From contig NZ_MEHT01000045.1 in NCBI RefSeq assembly GCF_001870675.1, positions 274,998 to 338,997 of the forward strand: DNA of 64,000 bases, written 5' to 3'. Source of the stretch: Roseinatronobacter thiooxidans (lineage in GTDB: Bacteria; Pseudomonadota; Alphaproteobacteria; Rhodobacterales; Rhodobacteraceae). Shown here in pieces: positions 10,083-20,578 of the stretch. Both the position numbers and the translations under genes were made by a program. The notes under the pieces were generated by a model. The model ran no database searches, was not told where the DNA came from, and saw only the letters and a program-made list of their open reading frames with translations. The first letter of the stretch is position 1. Each line of letters starts with the position of its first letter.

Positions 10083-10669
10083 ATTTGCGTCTGGTTGGTC
10101 TCTTTCTCGGGGTGTGGCTTGTGGCCGGCTGCTCGGACCTGTCGCAAGACAGGTCCGCCGCAGCCGTCATGGGGCTTGGCCCCGATCAAATGGCCCCGGT
10201 ATCGGGGCGTCTGGATGTGCCCGACGCCGTGGATGGCCTGATTGTCGGACACAGGGCCATGGCCGCCGGAGAGTATGAAATTGCACTGCGGGCCTATCAT
10301 CGCGCGGCCGCCTCGGATGGGGCCACGGTCGATGTGCTTTCTGCAATCGGGTCCGCCAATCTGCGGCTTGGGCGATTGCAACAAGCCGAACAAGACCTGC
10401 GCCGCGCGCTGGAAATGGATGAAACCTTTGTTCCTGCGCATAATAACCTTGGTGTGACATTGGCAGAGCAAGGCAAATGGGGCGAAGCCAGCCTGCAATT
10501 TCGTATCGCCTTCGCATTCGATTCAGGCCGGTCCAGTGAAATTCGGGACAACCTGCGTTTAGCCATCGAAAAATCGCAGCAAACAGGGTATGATGATTTT
10601 GAGGCATTTCAGCTTTTGCTGATGCGGCGGGGCAGTGGCAGGTATTTGCTTCTGTCAACGCCACTATAA
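10079..10669 (+). CDS. tadD: TPR-repeat lipoprotein, TadD-like
   Basis: A 196-residue lipoprotein starting at a TTG that overlaps the tadC stop (TTGA). The signal LVGLFLGVWLVAGC ends in a lipobox with the lipid-modified Cys near residue 18. The rest consists of tetratricopeptide repeats, for example AMAAGEYEIALRAYHRAA, AIGSANLRLGRLQQAEQ and FVPAHNNLGVTLAEQGKW. TadD of Aggregatibacter is a TPR lipoprotein needed for secretin stability and localisation, and this gene sits in the expected place. The TTG is chosen because no ATG or GTG lies before the lipobox. Confidence 0.85.
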   Translation: MNLRLVGLFLGVWLVAGCSDLSQDRSAAAVMGLGPDQMAPVSGRLDVPDAVDGLIVGHRAMAAGEYEIALRAYHRAAASDGATVDVLSAIGSANLRLGRLQQAEQDLRRALEMDETFVPAHNNLGVTLAEQGKWGEASLQFRIAFAFDSGRSSEIRDNLRLAIEKSQQTGYDDFEAFQLLLMRRGSGRYLLLSTPL

Positions 10670-10689
10670 CGAGCAGTGAGGACGCAAAA

Positions 10690-11547
10690 ATGCGCCACCC
10701 TATGATATTCGCACTGCTTGCAAGCAGTGTCTTGGGGCTTGCCGGGTGTGAAGACAGCAAGCAAGCCAGCGTTGCGCGGGCGATTGATAGCGTCAAGGCT
10801 ATCGATCAGCAGAATATGGCGGACCTTATGCTTGCCGCTGGTGACCCCGACGAAGCCGTGGCTTATTTCGCCGCTCAGGTTGAGAATGACCCCGAAAATA
10901 TCCGTAATTTGCGCGGGCTTGCGCGCTCACTGGTGCGCGCGGGCCGCACATCAGAGGCGGTGCCAGCATGGCAAAACGTCATCAACCACCCAGAGGCCAC
11001 GAATGACGACCGCGTCATGCTGGCGGATACGTTCATTCGAAACAACAACTGGGACCGCGCCGAACAGGCCCTGAATGCTGTTCCCCCCACGCATGAAACC
11101 TTTGACAGGTATCGGCTGGAAGCCATGGTCGCTGATGCCAACAAACAATGGGCGCGCGCTGACCATTTTTACGAAACCGCTGCGGGCCTGACCACGCGCC
11201 CCTCTGGTGTGTATAACAATTGGGGCTTTTCCAAGCTGACTCGCGGCAACCCGCGTGACGCAGAGAGGCTGTTTACACAAGCCCTGCAACATGACCCCGA
11301 TCTGTTCACGGCAAAAAACAATCTGGCGCTGGCGCGGGCCGGGCAGGGAAATTACAATCTGCCCATTGTGCGCATGACCCAGCAAGAACGCGCGATAATG
11401 TTATATACAATGTCAATCGCTGCCATCCGCAGGGGCGATGCGACCATTGGCAGGACATTGCTACAAGAAGCCATAGACACGCATCCCCAACATTATGAAG
11501 AGGCCGTGCGCGCGATGCGCGCGCTTGAAGGCGGAGGGCGCGGGTAA
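10690..11547 (+). CDS. Second TPR-repeat lipoprotein of the Tad locus
   Basis: A 285-residue protein with a lipoprotein signal (FALLASSVLGLAGC, Cys near residue 20). Several TPR-like units follow (AGDPDEAVAYFAAQVENDPEN, VRAGRTSEAVPAWQNVI and RGNPRDAERLFTQALQHDPD). It is a diverged neighbour of the preceding TPR lipoprotein; both probably sit on the periplasmic face and act as scaffolds for the secretin or pilus. Which of the two fills the classical TadD role cannot be decided from the sequence. Its stop overlaps the cpaA start by one base (TAATG). Confidence 0.85.
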   Translation: MRHPMIFALLASSVLGLAGCEDSKQASVARAIDSVKAIDQQNMADLMLAAGDPDEAVAYFAAQVENDPENIRNLRGLARSLVRAGRTSEAVPAWQNVINHPEATNDDRVMLADTFIRNNNWDRAEQALNAVPPTHETFDRYRLEAMVADANKQWARADHFYETAAGLTTRPSGVYNNWGFSKLTRGNPRDAERLFTQALQHDPDLFTAKNNLALARAGQGNYNLPIVRMTQQERAIMLYTMSIAAIRRGDATIGRTLLQEAIDTHPQHYEEAVRAMRALEGGGRG

Positions 11548-12050
11548 TGCTGCTGAATGCACAAACTGCACTCTGGTTCTTGCCATTTGTGACGCCCATC
11601 GCACTTTGGGTCGCATGGAGCGATATGAAATGGATGAAAATTCATAATTACGCCGTTCTAGCCCTGATCGCAGTTTATCTTGTGGTGGGTCTTATCGCGC
11701 TGCCGTTTCAATCCTGGGCATGGGGCTGGGCAAGCCTTGCTGTGGTGCTGGTTGTGGGCTTCGTGCTCAGCTCGGTCGGATTGCTGGGCGCAGGGGATGC
11801 CAAATTCGCCGCAGCCATGGCCCCTTTCATCGCGCTTGGCGATCTGAGCCTGTTTGTGATGCTGCTGGCCTGTGTGACGCTGGTCAGCTTCATTGCCCAC
11901 CGCCTTGCCAGACGCACCAGCCTTGTGCAGGGTCTTGTGCCCGAATGGGAAAGCCTGCATCGCCGCGAATTCCCGATGGGGCTGGCCCTTGGGCCAAGCC
12001 TGTTGTTCTACCTGTGTCTGGCCACGATTTTCGGCACGGTTTCACCCTGA
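11547..12050 (+). CDS. cpaA: Prepilin peptidase CpaA/TadV
   Basis: A 167-residue A24-family aspartyl prepilin peptidase of the short type without the N-methylase domain, typical of Tad systems. Four or five membrane segments are visible. The catalytic Asp pair is present: D26 in AWSDMKWMKIHN and D84 in the GAGD motif (81-84). It would cut the Flp leader after Gly16 and possibly minor pilins encoded elsewhere. One-base overlap with the upstream TPR lipoprotein gene supports a single operon. Confidence 0.95.
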   Translation: MLLNAQTALWFLPFVTPIALWVAWSDMKWMKIHNYAVLALIAVYLVVGLIALPFQSWAWGWASLAVVLVVGFVLSSVGLLGAGDAKFAAAMAPFIALGDLSLFVMLLACVTLVSFIAHRLARRTSLVQGLVPEWESLHRREFPMGLALGPSLLFYLCLATIFGTVSP

Positions 12051-12107
12051 TCCGCGGCCAGATACCCCTGATATTTTTCAAATATTCATCTTGGTAAAAA
12101 CTAGATT

Positions 12108-13418
12108 ATGAACATGCATCAAGCCCAGATTACCGCACCACCCGCCATTCGCAGCCTGGAAGCGACAGGTCTTGACCCTGTCTTGATGCGTGACATCCTG
12201 CTGAAGACAATTTTCAGAATGTCCCTGTCAAACGTCACCAAAATCTCGCAAACCCTATGTCTGCCAATTCCCCAGACGATCGAGTTGATCGATATTGCGC
12301 GCGGCGAGAAACTGATCGAGGCTGTCGCCTCTGCCACGGCCAGCACCACATCGGAAGCGCGCTTCCAGCTGACCGAAGCAGGCAAGGCGCGCGCAATGGA
12401 CGCGCTGTCGCAATCAGAATATTATGGCGCCATGCCTGTCCCGCTTGGGCAATATGAACACCAGATCAAGCGGCAATCCATCCGCGACATACAAATCACG
12501 CGCAGGCAGATTCAGATTGCCATGGGCGATCTGATCTTGCCACCCAGCTTGATCGACGATCTAGGCCCCGCTGTCAGCTCTGGCCGGTCCATCCTGATGT
12601 ATGGTCCCCCCGGCAACGGCAAATCCTCTATCTCGAACGGTATCCGCGCGGCGATGGGCGACCGGATTTATGTGCCCCGCGCGGTTGTCCATGCGGGGCA
12701 GGTTATCAATGTTTATGACCCGATTGTTCATACATTGGTCGAAAGCTCTGACGACAACCCGTCCCTGCTGCGCCAGACCGGCAACAGGTTTGACAACCGC
12801 TATGTCTGTTGCGAACGCCCCACTGTCATTACCGGCGGCGAATTGACCTTGGAAATGCTGGACCTGAAATTCAACCCTGTGTCACGCACCTACCAAGCCC
12901 CCTTGCAGTTCAAGGCGACCGGCGGGGTTTTCATCATTGACGACCTTGGGCGCCAAGAAGAACCTCCGCAATCCATCGTGAACCGCTGGATCGTGCCCAT
13001 GGAAATGAATTACGACATTCTGGCGCTTCAATCGGGCGAAAAATTCATCGTGCCCTTTGACACGCTGGTCATTTTCTCAACCAATTTCCACCCCAATGAT
13101 ATTTTTGACCAAGCCGCCTTGCGGCGCATTTTCTACAAGATCAAAATCGACGGCCCCAGCCAGTCGGATTTCCTGAAGATCTTTGCCATGGTCGCAAAGA
13201 AGCGCAAAATGCAACTGGATGAAGACACGCTGATCTACATGATCCAGACGAAATATCCGACCATCGACAATGTGTATGCCAATTATCAGCCGGTGTTTCT
13301 GATCGACCAGATGATTGCCATTTGCGATTTTGAAGGCCAGCCAAGGCATATGTCCCCCACCCTGATCGACAGGGCGTGGAAAAACATGTTCGTGCAATCG
13401 GAAACCATCGTGCGCTAG
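12108..13418 (+). CDS. Tad-linked AAA+ ATPase of unknown function
   Basis: A 436-residue protein, 57 bases after cpaA on the same strand. The N-terminal 130 residues look like a winged-helix or adaptor domain (TGLDPVLMRDILLKTIF, TISQTLCLPIPQTIELI-like). The ATPase core has Walker A GPPGNGKSS (166-174), Walker B VFIIDDLGR (D278, D279) and a sensor-1-like VIFSTNFHPND. A possible arginine finger is AALRRIFYKI. Between Walker A and B is a distinctive insert with RFDNRYVCCERPTVITGGE. I do not recognise an experimentally characterised homologue. Position and strand suggest a chaperone-like or remodelling role for Tad assembly; that is inference. The ribosome binding site is weak. Confidence 0.8.
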   Translation: MNMHQAQITAPPAIRSLEATGLDPVLMRDILLKTIFRMSLSNVTKISQTLCLPIPQTIELIDIARGEKLIEAVASATASTTSEARFQLTEAGKARAMDALSQSEYYGAMPVPLGQYEHQIKRQSIRDIQITRRQIQIAMGDLILPPSLIDDLGPAVSSGRSILMYGPPGNGKSSISNGIRAAMGDRIYVPRAVVHAGQVINVYDPIVHTLVESSDDNPSLLRQTGNRFDNRYVCCERPTVITGGELTLEMLDLKFNPVSRTYQAPLQFKATGGVFIIDDLGRQEEPPQSIVNRWIVPMEMNYDILALQSGEKFIVPFDTLVIFSTNFHPNDIFDQAALRRIFYKIKIDGPSQSDFLKIFAMVAKKRKMQLDEDTLIYMIQTKYPTIDNVYANYQPVFLIDQMIAICDFEGQPRHMSPTLIDRAWKNMFVQSETIVR

Positions 13419-13421
13419 GCA

Positions 13422-13922
13422 CTATTCAATATCGGCGGCGCGCGCTTCCAGCACATCGAACGGAACACCCGGTTCCACCTTGGCGCAGCGGATCACCAGC
13501 GATGTCTTGACAGTGATCACATTGTCGGCGGCCAACAGGTCTTCTGTCAGAAAGTTCTGAAAGCTGGACAGGTCAGGCGTGACACATTTCAGGATGAAAT
13601 CAATCTCGCCATTCAGCATGTGGCACTCGCGCACGAAAGGCCATTCGCGGCAGCGCTGCTCGAAACGGGCAAGGTCGGCTTCGGCCTGCGAATTCAGGCC
13701 CACCATGGCGAAAACCTGCACCTCGAACCCCAGATCGCGCGCATTGACCTGCGCATGATACCCGCGAATGAAACCCTGTTCTTCCAGCGCACGCACACGG
13801 CGCAGACAGGGCGGGGCCGAGATGCCCACACGTTTGGCCAATTCCACATTGGTCATCCGTCCATCTGCCTGCAACTCTGCCAGAATTTTCCGATCAATCG
13901 GATCAAGCTTACCGCCTGACAT
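13422..13922 (-). CDS. Lrp/AsnC-family transcriptional regulator
   Basis: A 166-residue feast/famine regulator. The N-terminal AsnC-type helix-turn-helix (about 5-65: LDPIDRKILAELQADGRMTN, ELAKRVGISAPPCLRRVRAL) is followed by a RAM ligand-binding domain (about 75-155) with VRECHMLNGEIDFILKC. Such proteins form octamers and respond to amino acids. It is divergent from trxB with a 168-base AT-rich spacer carrying repeated TGCGCAATAA units. Autoregulation and control of trxB are therefore plausible. It is convergent with the Tad ATPase gene (3-base gap). Confidence 0.93.
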   Translation of the reverse strand: MSGGKLDPIDRKILAELQADGRMTNVELAKRVGISAPPCLRRVRALEEQGFIRGYHAQVNARDLGFEVQVFAMVGLNSQAEADLARFEQRCREWPFVRECHMLNGEIDFILKCVTPDLSSFQNFLTEDLLAADNVITVKTSLVIRCAKVEPGVPFDVLEARAADIE

Positions 13923-13966
13923 GCGCTCACTCCTGTATTTTGCGCTTCTTTACGCATCAGGTATGG

Positions 13967-14000
13967 ATTGCGCAATAATATTTCAATCATGCGCAATAAA
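13967..14000. promoter_or_regulatory. Candidate operator between the Lrp-type regulator and trxB
   Basis: The perfect 10-base palindrome ATTGCGCAAT (13967-13976) is followed by an AT-rich stretch and a second half-matching element ATGCGCAATAAA at 13989-14000. The TGCGCAATAA core is repeated with a spacing of about two helical turns, which suits a multimeric Lrp-family regulator. The assignment is by position and symmetry only. Confidence 0.4.
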
Positions 14001-14087
14001 TTTAGTCTGGCCTGCGACACTGCCGCCCCCTTGTGCTGCGCGCCACAGGGCTTAGATTGCGCCTCGGAATCTGGATTGGGGATATGA

Positions 14088-15493
<1,406 letters not shown>

Positions 15494-15536
15494 TGTCCCA
15501 CTGGTGATCTGTGTATCTGCACCCTATATCTACTCC

Positions 15537-16259
15537 ATGAAAGTTTGGTTGACAGCCCTGTTTCTGGCCCCCGCCCCCGCAATCGCAGATTGTGTGGTCC
15601 TGCTGCATGGGCTGGCGCGTTCGGAACATTCCATGCGGGTCATGGAGGAAGCCCTGGACCTGCATGGCTATCAGGTGGTCAATCATGGCTACCCGTCACG
15701 TGCGGCCCCGATTGCAGAGCTGATGGACTATGTAGGCATCGCCGTCAGCAATTGCGGCGAGGGAACCGTGCATTTCGTCACCCATTCCATGGGTGGCATT
15801 CTGGCGCGCGGATGGCTGGCGCGCAACCGCCCCGACAGCATGGGGCGCGTGGTGATGATGGCCCCGCCCAATCACGGGTCGGAAGTGGTTGATTTCTTCT
15901 CGGATATCGAGGCGTTTTCATGGATCAACGGCCCCGCGGGGCTGGAGCTGGGCACCAGACAGGATGCGACGCCAAATATCCTGCCCGAATTCCCTGACTA
16001 CCAGCTTGGGATCATCGCGGGCGATGTGTCGCTGAACCCGCTGACCTCGGCGTTGATTGATGGCGATGACGATGGCAAAGTCTCGGTTGAAAGCACCAAA
16101 CTGGCAGGAATGGCAGATCACATCGTCTTGCCGGTGACGCATACATTCATGATGAATAACCCCATGGTCATTGCCGAAACGCTGGAATTCCTGCGCAACG
16201 GCGCGTTTGACCATGGCATGAGCTTCGGCAACGCGCTGCGCAAGCTGGCCAATCCCTGA
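15537..16259 (+). CDS. Secreted lipase-like alpha/beta hydrolase
   Basis: A 240-residue alpha/beta-hydrolase with a short signal sequence ([15 protein letters not shown]). The oxyanion region is [14 protein letters not shown]. The nucleophile elbow is THSMGG with Ser84. The family's acidic and His residues are probably in the [12 protein letters not shown] and VTHTFMMNN segments. The layout resembles bacterial EstA/LipA-type and PGAP1-like triacylglycerol lipases. I chose the ATG at 15537 because it begins the signal peptide; the frame is open from 15504. It may be periplasmic or exported; the substrate is unknown. Confidence 0.82.
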   Translation: MKVWLTALFLAPAPAIADCVVLLHGLARSEHSMRVMEEALDLHGYQVVNHGYPSRAAPIAELMDYVGIAVSNCGEGTVHFVTHSMGGILARGWLARNRPDSMGRVVMMAPPNHGSEVVDFFSDIEAFSWINGPAGLELGTRQDATPNILPEFPDYQLGIIAGDVSLNPLTSALIDGDDDGKVSVESTKLAGMADHIVLPVTHTFMMNNPMVIAETLEFLRNGAFDHGMSFGNALRKLANP

Positions 16260-16274
16260 CGCTCGGGCGGGCGG

Positions 16275-17312
16275 TCACTCTTCAAACAAGCGCCCTTGCG
16301 CTACGTGTGCGGGCGCTGCCAGCCCCAGATGCGCCCATGCTTTCGCCGCCAGCATCCGGCCGCGCGGTGTGCGCGCGATCAGACCCTGTTGCAGCAGGAA
16401 TGGTTCAATCACTTCTTCAATCGCATCGCGCGATTCTGACAGGGCGGCGGCAATCGTCTCGACCCCTACAGGACCACCGCCATAATTTTCGGCCAGCAGG
16501 GCCAGATAGCGCCGGTCCGCCCCGTCAAGCCCCAGATGGTCAACGCCCAGCCGCGTCAGCGCACTGTCGGCCAGCACTTGGGTCAGATGTCCATCGCCTT
16601 CGACCAATGCGAAATCCACCACCCGCCGCAACAAGCGGCCCGCAATGCGCGGTGTGCCGCGTGCGCGCCGCGCGATTTCCAGCACGCCCGCCTCCTCTGC
16701 CGGAACGCCCAAAAGCCGCGCACCGCGCGCGACGATCTGGCACAATTCGGCTTCGGTATAGAATTGCAACCGCGTGGGAATGCCGAAACGGTCGCGCAAA
16801 GGTGTGGTCAGCAGGCCCAGCCGCGTTGTGGCCCCCACCAATGTGAAGGGCTGCAATTCTATGCGCACTGTGCGCGCGGCAGGCCCTTCGCCAATGACCA
16901 GATCAAGCTGGAAATCTTCCAGCGCGGGGTAGAGCACTTCTTCGACCGCAGGGTTGAGGCGGTGGATTTCGTCAATGAACAGGACATCGCGCTTTTCCAG
17001 ATTGGTCAGGATGGCGGCCAGATCGCCTGCCTTGGCCAGCACAGGGCCGGATGTCATGCGAAACCCCACCCCCAATTCGCGCGCCATGATCTGCGCCAGC
17101 GTGGTCTTGCCCAGTCCGGGCGGGCCATAGAACAAGGTGTGGTCCATCGCCTCGCCCCGCATGCGGGCGGATTGGATAAAGACTTTCAGATTGGCGCGCG
17201 CCTCGCGCTGGCCGATGAATTCATCCAGCGATTGCGGGCGCAGCGCCTTGTCCAGTTCGGGGGCATCTTCGGGCAGATCCGCACCGCGCAGGCTGGGGTC
17301 GGGGGTGGTCAT
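16275..17312 (-). CDS. ruvB: Holliday junction branch migration helicase RuvB
   Basis: A 345-residue AAA+ motor of the RuvABC resolvasome. The N-terminal [12 protein letters not shown] block, Walker [14 protein letters not shown], Walker [17 protein letters not shown] and the sensor/Arg-finger region [19 protein letters not shown] are all present. The C-terminal winged helix carries [17 protein letters not shown]. The gene starts 3 bases after the ruvA stop in the order ruvC-ruvA-ruvB. Confidence 0.98.
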   Translation of the reverse strand: MTTPDPSLRGADLPEDAPELDKALRPQSLDEFIGQREARANLKVFIQSARMRGEAMDHTLFYGPPGLGKTTLAQIMARELGVGFRMTSGPVLAKAGDLAAILTNLEKRDVLFIDEIHRLNPAVEEVLYPALEDFQLDLVIGEGPAARTVRIELQPFTLVGATTRLGLLTTPLRDRFGIPTRLQFYTEAELCQIVARGARLLGVPAEEAGVLEIARRARGTPRIAGRLLRRVVDFALVEGDGHLTQVLADSALTRLGVDHLGLDGADRRYLALLAENYGGGPVGVETIAAALSESRDAIEEVIEPFLLQQGLIARTPRGRMLAAKAWAHLGLAAPAHVAQGRLFEE

Positions 17313-17315
17313 GGA

Positions 17316-17987
17316 TCAGCCTTTCGGGGCAAGCAGGCGCAGGGCGGCGCGGATCAGCGTTGGGGTATCTGCATCTGGCGTGTTGGCCTGCCCCTCGGCC
17401 ACGGCGCGGGCAGCATCGGCGGGGGCGTAGCCCAGATTTGCCAGCGCCGACATGGCTTCGGACACAGCATTGTTGCGCGGCGCGGCTGCCGCCTGTGCGG
17501 GGGGCTTGGGCAGAGGTGCCGGATCGGGGTCCGGCACAGCGCTGTGCATCGGGGCTGCCGCTGCACTCTCGACCACGGCCATCAGGGCGGGGGCTTTGTC
17601 TTTCAGCTCATTGGCGATGCGCAGCGCCAGTTTCGGCCCCACGCCGGGGGCTTTGCGCAGCGCGGCACTGTCGCCCAATGCTATGGCCCGCGACACCCCT
17701 TCTGGCCCCAAAGCGCCCAGAATGGCCAGCGACGCCTTTGCCCCCACCCCCTGAACCGAGGTCAGCACGCGGTGCCATTCCTTTTCCAGCATGGTGGGAA
17801 AGCCGAAAAGCTGCATCAGGTCTTCGCGCACGACCATGTCGATATACAGCGCCGCCACCTCGCCACGGCCCGGCAAACCCATCAGCGTGCGATCAGAGAC
17901 ATAAACAATATAGCCCACCCCGCGCACATCCAGCAGCACATGGTCAGTGCCGCGCTGGTCGATCACACCTGTCAGCTTGCCGATCAT
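17316..17987 (-). CDS. ruvA: Holliday junction DNA-binding protein RuvA
   Basis: A 223-residue RuvA with the N-terminal OB fold ([30 protein letters not shown]). The tandem helix-hairpin-helix region follows ([36 protein letters not shown]). A long Ala/Pro-rich linker (about 140-175) precedes the C-terminal domain III that contacts RuvB ([21 protein letters not shown]). Its ATG overlaps the ruvC stop (ATGA), showing translational coupling. Confidence 0.97.
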   Translation of the reverse strand: MIGKLTGVIDQRGTDHVLLDVRGVGYIVYVSDRTLMGLPGRGEVAALYIDMVVREDLMQLFGFPTMLEKEWHRVLTSVQGVGAKASLAILGALGPEGVSRAIALGDSAALRKAPGVGPKLALRIANELKDKAPALMAVVESAAAAPMHSAVPDPDPAPLPKPPAQAAAAPRNNAVSEAMSALANLGYAPADAARAVAEGQANTPDADTPTLIRAALRLLAPKG

Positions 17988-18487
17988 TGCACCCGCTCCG
18001 CAATGGCCATAGCGCGCGCCGATTGGGCATGGAACGCATGGCAGATGGCAATCGCCAGCGCATCCGCCGCATCCGGCCCGTCAATCTGGACGCCGGGCAG
18101 TTGCATGCGCACCATATGCGCCACCTGCTCCTTGGCGGCCTTGCCCACGCCAACCACGGCCTTTTTGACGGCATTGGGGGCATATTCCCCCACCTCCAGC
18201 CCCGCTTGCGCAGGCACCAGCAAGGCGATCCCGCGCGCGCTGCCCAGTTTCAGCGTGGCGACCGCGTCCTTGTTGACAAAGGTCTGCTCGACCGCCGCTG
18301 CCGCAGGCGCATAGCGCACCATCACCCGCGTCAATTGCTGGTGCAAATCCAGCAGACGCGCGGCCAACGTGCCTGTCGGGTCTGACCGGCACACGCCATT
18401 GGCGACATGGCGCAAATGGACGCCATCGGCATCGATCACCCCCCAGCCAAGGTTGCGCAACCCTGGGTCGATACCGATCACGCGCAT
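17984..18487 (-). CDS. ruvC: Crossover junction endodeoxyribonuclease RuvC
   Basis: A 167-residue resolvase with the four acidic catalytic residues in place: D7 (IGIDPGL), E67 (VEQTF), D139 and D142 ([10 protein letters not shown]). The lysine-rich [18 protein letters not shown] segment contacts DNA. I chose the ATG at 18487, which begins [10 protein letters not shown] as in the family; upstream in-frame codons lack coding character. It leads the ruvCAB operon. Confidence 0.97.
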   Translation of the reverse strand: MRVIGIDPGLRNLGWGVIDADGVHLRHVANGVCRSDPTGTLAARLLDLHQQLTRVMVRYAPAAAAVEQTFVNKDAVATLKLGSARGIALLVPAQAGLEVGEYAPNAVKKAVVGVGKAAKEQVAHMVRMQLPGVQIDGPDAADALAIAICHAFHAQSARAMAIAERVQ

Positions 18488-18672
18488 CGCGGCCTCTTTT
18501 GTGTTTTGGTCTGTTCTGCTCTGGGCAAGCGATAGCACGAAAGGCGAACATCTGCCAAGAGTTTCATCACAGGCCGGTTCCTGTAGCGGGTCAAGCCATG
18601 CTGCACCCGCATAATAGCCTTGCGATTTTGCATTCTAGTCGCGCCCACAGTTTACGCTTATCTGCGTGGAAG

Positions 18673-18691
18673 CCGCATAAGGACTATGCGG
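18673..18691 (+). repeat. Short inverted repeat in the leader of the DUF1127 gene
   Basis: CCGCATA (18673-18679) and TATGCGG (18685-18691) form a perfect 7-base stem with a 5-base loop, 21 bases before the GGAG ribosome binding site. It could be an operator half-site pair or a 5' mRNA hairpin. Confidence 0.35.
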
Positions 18692-18721
18692 TTTGTAAAC
18701 TTTTACCCTATGGAGACTATA

Positions 18722-18931
18722 ATGGCCTATTACGCACAAAGCCGTATTCATACGGAACAAGTGCTTGCCGGTTTCCAGGGCCTGTCGCTTGGCACTTTCT
18801 TCGCCACCCTCAAGACCTGGAACGACGCACGCATTACGCGGCGCGAACTTAACGCGCTTTCAGACCGTGAACTTGCCGATATTGGCCTGTGCCGCGCAGA
18901 GATTGACAGCGTCGCCAACAGACTGCTGTAA
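18722..18931 (+). CDS. Small DUF1127 protein
   Basis: A 69-residue protein whose C-terminal part (about 34-65) is a DUF1127/YjiS-like domain: WNDARITRRELNALSDRELADIG ends with IGLCRAEIDSVA. The charged LSDRELADIG block is the family signature. Members are small, Arg-rich, often stress-regulated, and some take part in RNA turnover or phosphate and carbon control; the role of this one is unknown. The ATG at 18722 has GGAG at 18712-18715; a longer upstream frame is not supported. An intrinsic terminator follows. Confidence 0.85.
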   Translation: MAYYAQSRIHTEQVLAGFQGLSLGTFFATLKTWNDARITRRELNALSDRELADIGLCRAEIDSVANRLL

Positions 18932-18963
18932 CGCGCTTGCCGCATAGCACTTGCATGATTCAA

Positions 18964-18987
18964 GCCGCCCCGTCTCGGGCGGCTTTT
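18964..18987 (+). terminator. Intrinsic terminator after the DUF1127 gene
   Basis: GCCGCCC (18964-18970) pairs with GGGCGGC (18977-18983) around a 6-base loop, followed by four T residues. It is 33 bases after the stop codon and may also end the leftward gene at 19016-19432. Confidence 0.75.
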
Positions 18988-19015
18988 GTCTGCCATATCG
19001 CTATTCGGGGCAGAT

Positions 19016-19432
19016 TTATTGCAGCGCTTCAGGTTCGGGCGCGATGTCTGTTTGCGACACGCCGAGAGGGACAGGCGCCCGCCCTGCGGTTTGGGGGGAT
19101 GATCTGTCACGAAACAGCGGGCGCACCATTGCGGCAATCTGGGTCGAGGCAGGGTCCGGGCCAAGCGCGCGCGCCAAGATCGAGCCTTCGGCCTGCCCTT
19201 CCAGCATCGGAGCGACCATCCGCGCATAGGCCCCTTGACCTTCCAGTGCCAGAATGAAGCTTTTGATCAGCACCAACGCCACGCCCAGCGCGACGATACT
19301 TCCTAAAACCGAACGCGCCATTGCCAGCCGGCGCTTGCGCCGGAATTTCCGGTGCTTTGGGTCATTTCTGATATGGGCACGCATCACCGCAAGCCTGCGT
19401 TGCTCAAATTCGGTCTTTTGCTCTTCCGTCAT
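19016..19432 (-). CDS. Hypothetical single-pass membrane protein
   Basis: A 138-residue protein of unknown function. A charged N-terminal cytoplasmic part (TEEQKTEFEQRRLAVMRAHI, KHRKFRRKRRL) is followed by one membrane segment (ARSVLGSIVALGVALVLIKSFIL, given in parts, about residues 38-60) and a loosely conserved periplasmic tail. The positive cluster before the membrane segment predicts an N-in orientation. The ATG at 19432 is preferred over the start at 19456, which would add MMVCWGK. No family is recognised. Confidence 0.7.
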   Translation of the reverse strand: MTEEQKTEFEQRRLAVMRAHIRNDPKHRKFRRKRRLAMARSVLGSIVALGVALVLIKSFILALEGQGAYARMVAPMLEGQAEGSILARALGPDPASTQIAAMVRPLFRDRSSPQTAGRAPVPLGVSQTDIAPEPEALQ

Positions 19433-19551
19433 TGTCTTGCCCCAGCAAACCATCATATCGCGGATGAAGGCATGCGCCGTTCATCCAGCGCGGGTTTAGC
19501 AAGAAAATCCGGCAAAACTGCGGCATAACCTGCGCAGTTTCAGGCAAAATG

Positions 19552-20418
19552 TCAGCGCAGCAGGGTCAGCGTTGCCCAATCGCCAATATCTTCGCGGTGA
19601 TGGAGCGTGAAACCGGCAGCAACATATGCCGCAAGCACCTGTTCGGCCTGTTCCACCAGCAGCCCAGACAGAATTGCATGCCCACCAGTGGCCGTGACAC
19701 GGCCCATTTCGGGGGCAAGCTCGATCAGCGGACCCATCAGGATATTGGCAAAAACCAGATCGAAAGGGCAAGCGGCCTGCAAGTCGGGGTGGTCAAACCC
19801 TGTCGCTTCCAGACAGCGGACACGGTCTGTCAGCTCATTGGCTTCAATATTGACCTGCGCCACCTCGACTGCGATGGCATCAATATCGCTGGCAAGCACC
19901 GGCTGGGGCCAGATTTTTGCCGCAGCCATCGCCAGCACTGCCGTGCCGCAGCCGATATCTACCACATTGCGGCCCCGAAACCCTGCCAAATCCAGCCGGT
20001 CCAGCGCGCGTAGGCAGCCCAGCGTGGTGCCATGATGGCCGGTGCCAAAAGCCATCGACGCTTCGATCAACAAGCCCACACGCCCGTCGGGCAGTTTGTC
20101 GGCATCGTGGCTGCCATAGACAAAGAACCGCCCCGCCTCGACCGGCGAGAGGTCGCGGCGCACTTTGGCAACCCAATCGATCTCGGGCAGTTCCGACACC
20201 AGAAACGGCGTTGCGTCAAAGGCTTGTGCCAGCAGTGCCAGTTCAATATCATCCGGGCAGTCAGTGAAATACCCGCCAACTTCCCACAGGTTAGACCCAT
20301 CTTCCATCTCGAACACGCCCACACCCATAGGTTCTGGCGTCATGTTTTCCATCGCCTCGGACAGGGAATAGGCTTGCTCGGCAGAGGTCAGCTTGGTGAT
20401 GGCAGTGAAGGTGGGCAT
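19552..20418 (-). CDS. prmA: Ribosomal protein L11 methyltransferase
   Basis: A 288-residue SAM-dependent methyltransferase. The N-terminal substrate-recognition domain (about 1-100) is followed by the Rossmann domain with AFGTGHHGTTLGCL and motif I VVDIGCGTAVLAMAAAK. SDIDAIAVEVAQVN and the catalytic FVFANILMGPL-type block (FDLVFANILMGPLIEL) are also present. This layout is diagnostic for PrmA, which trimethylates L11. The start at 20418 (MPTFTAI) fits the family; the reading frame is open to 20481. Confidence 0.93.
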   Translation of the reverse strand: MPTFTAITKLTSAEQAYSLSEAMENMTPEPMGVGVFEMEDGSNLWEVGGYFTDCPDDIELALLAQAFDATPFLVSELPEIDWVAKVRRDLSPVEAGRFFVYGSHDADKLPDGRVGLLIEASMAFGTGHHGTTLGCLRALDRLDLAGFRGRNVVDIGCGTAVLAMAAAKIWPQPVLASDIDAIAVEVAQVNIEANELTDRVRCLEATGFDHPDLQAACPFDLVFANILMGPLIELAPEMGRVTATGGHAILSGLLVEQAEQVLAAYVAAGFTLHHREDIGDWATLTLLR

Positions 20419-20578
20419 GGGGCAGCCTTTGCTGGACAGAAAAGTTAGGGCCGCGATAGCGGGCCGCCCTGCCCCGGTCAAGCGAAACCCCCGCAGGCTG
20501 CACCAAGGCGGCTGCGCCCTTGCTGCGGCGCGTGCGGGTGGGTGGGTGGGGCCGCGCCGGAGCGAGGGCGCAGCCGCC

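Noticed and set aside
16536..18314. A 592-codon open frame antisense to ruvB, ruvA and ruvC
   Set aside because: It crosses three conserved genes and has a shadow composition; no motif is seen.
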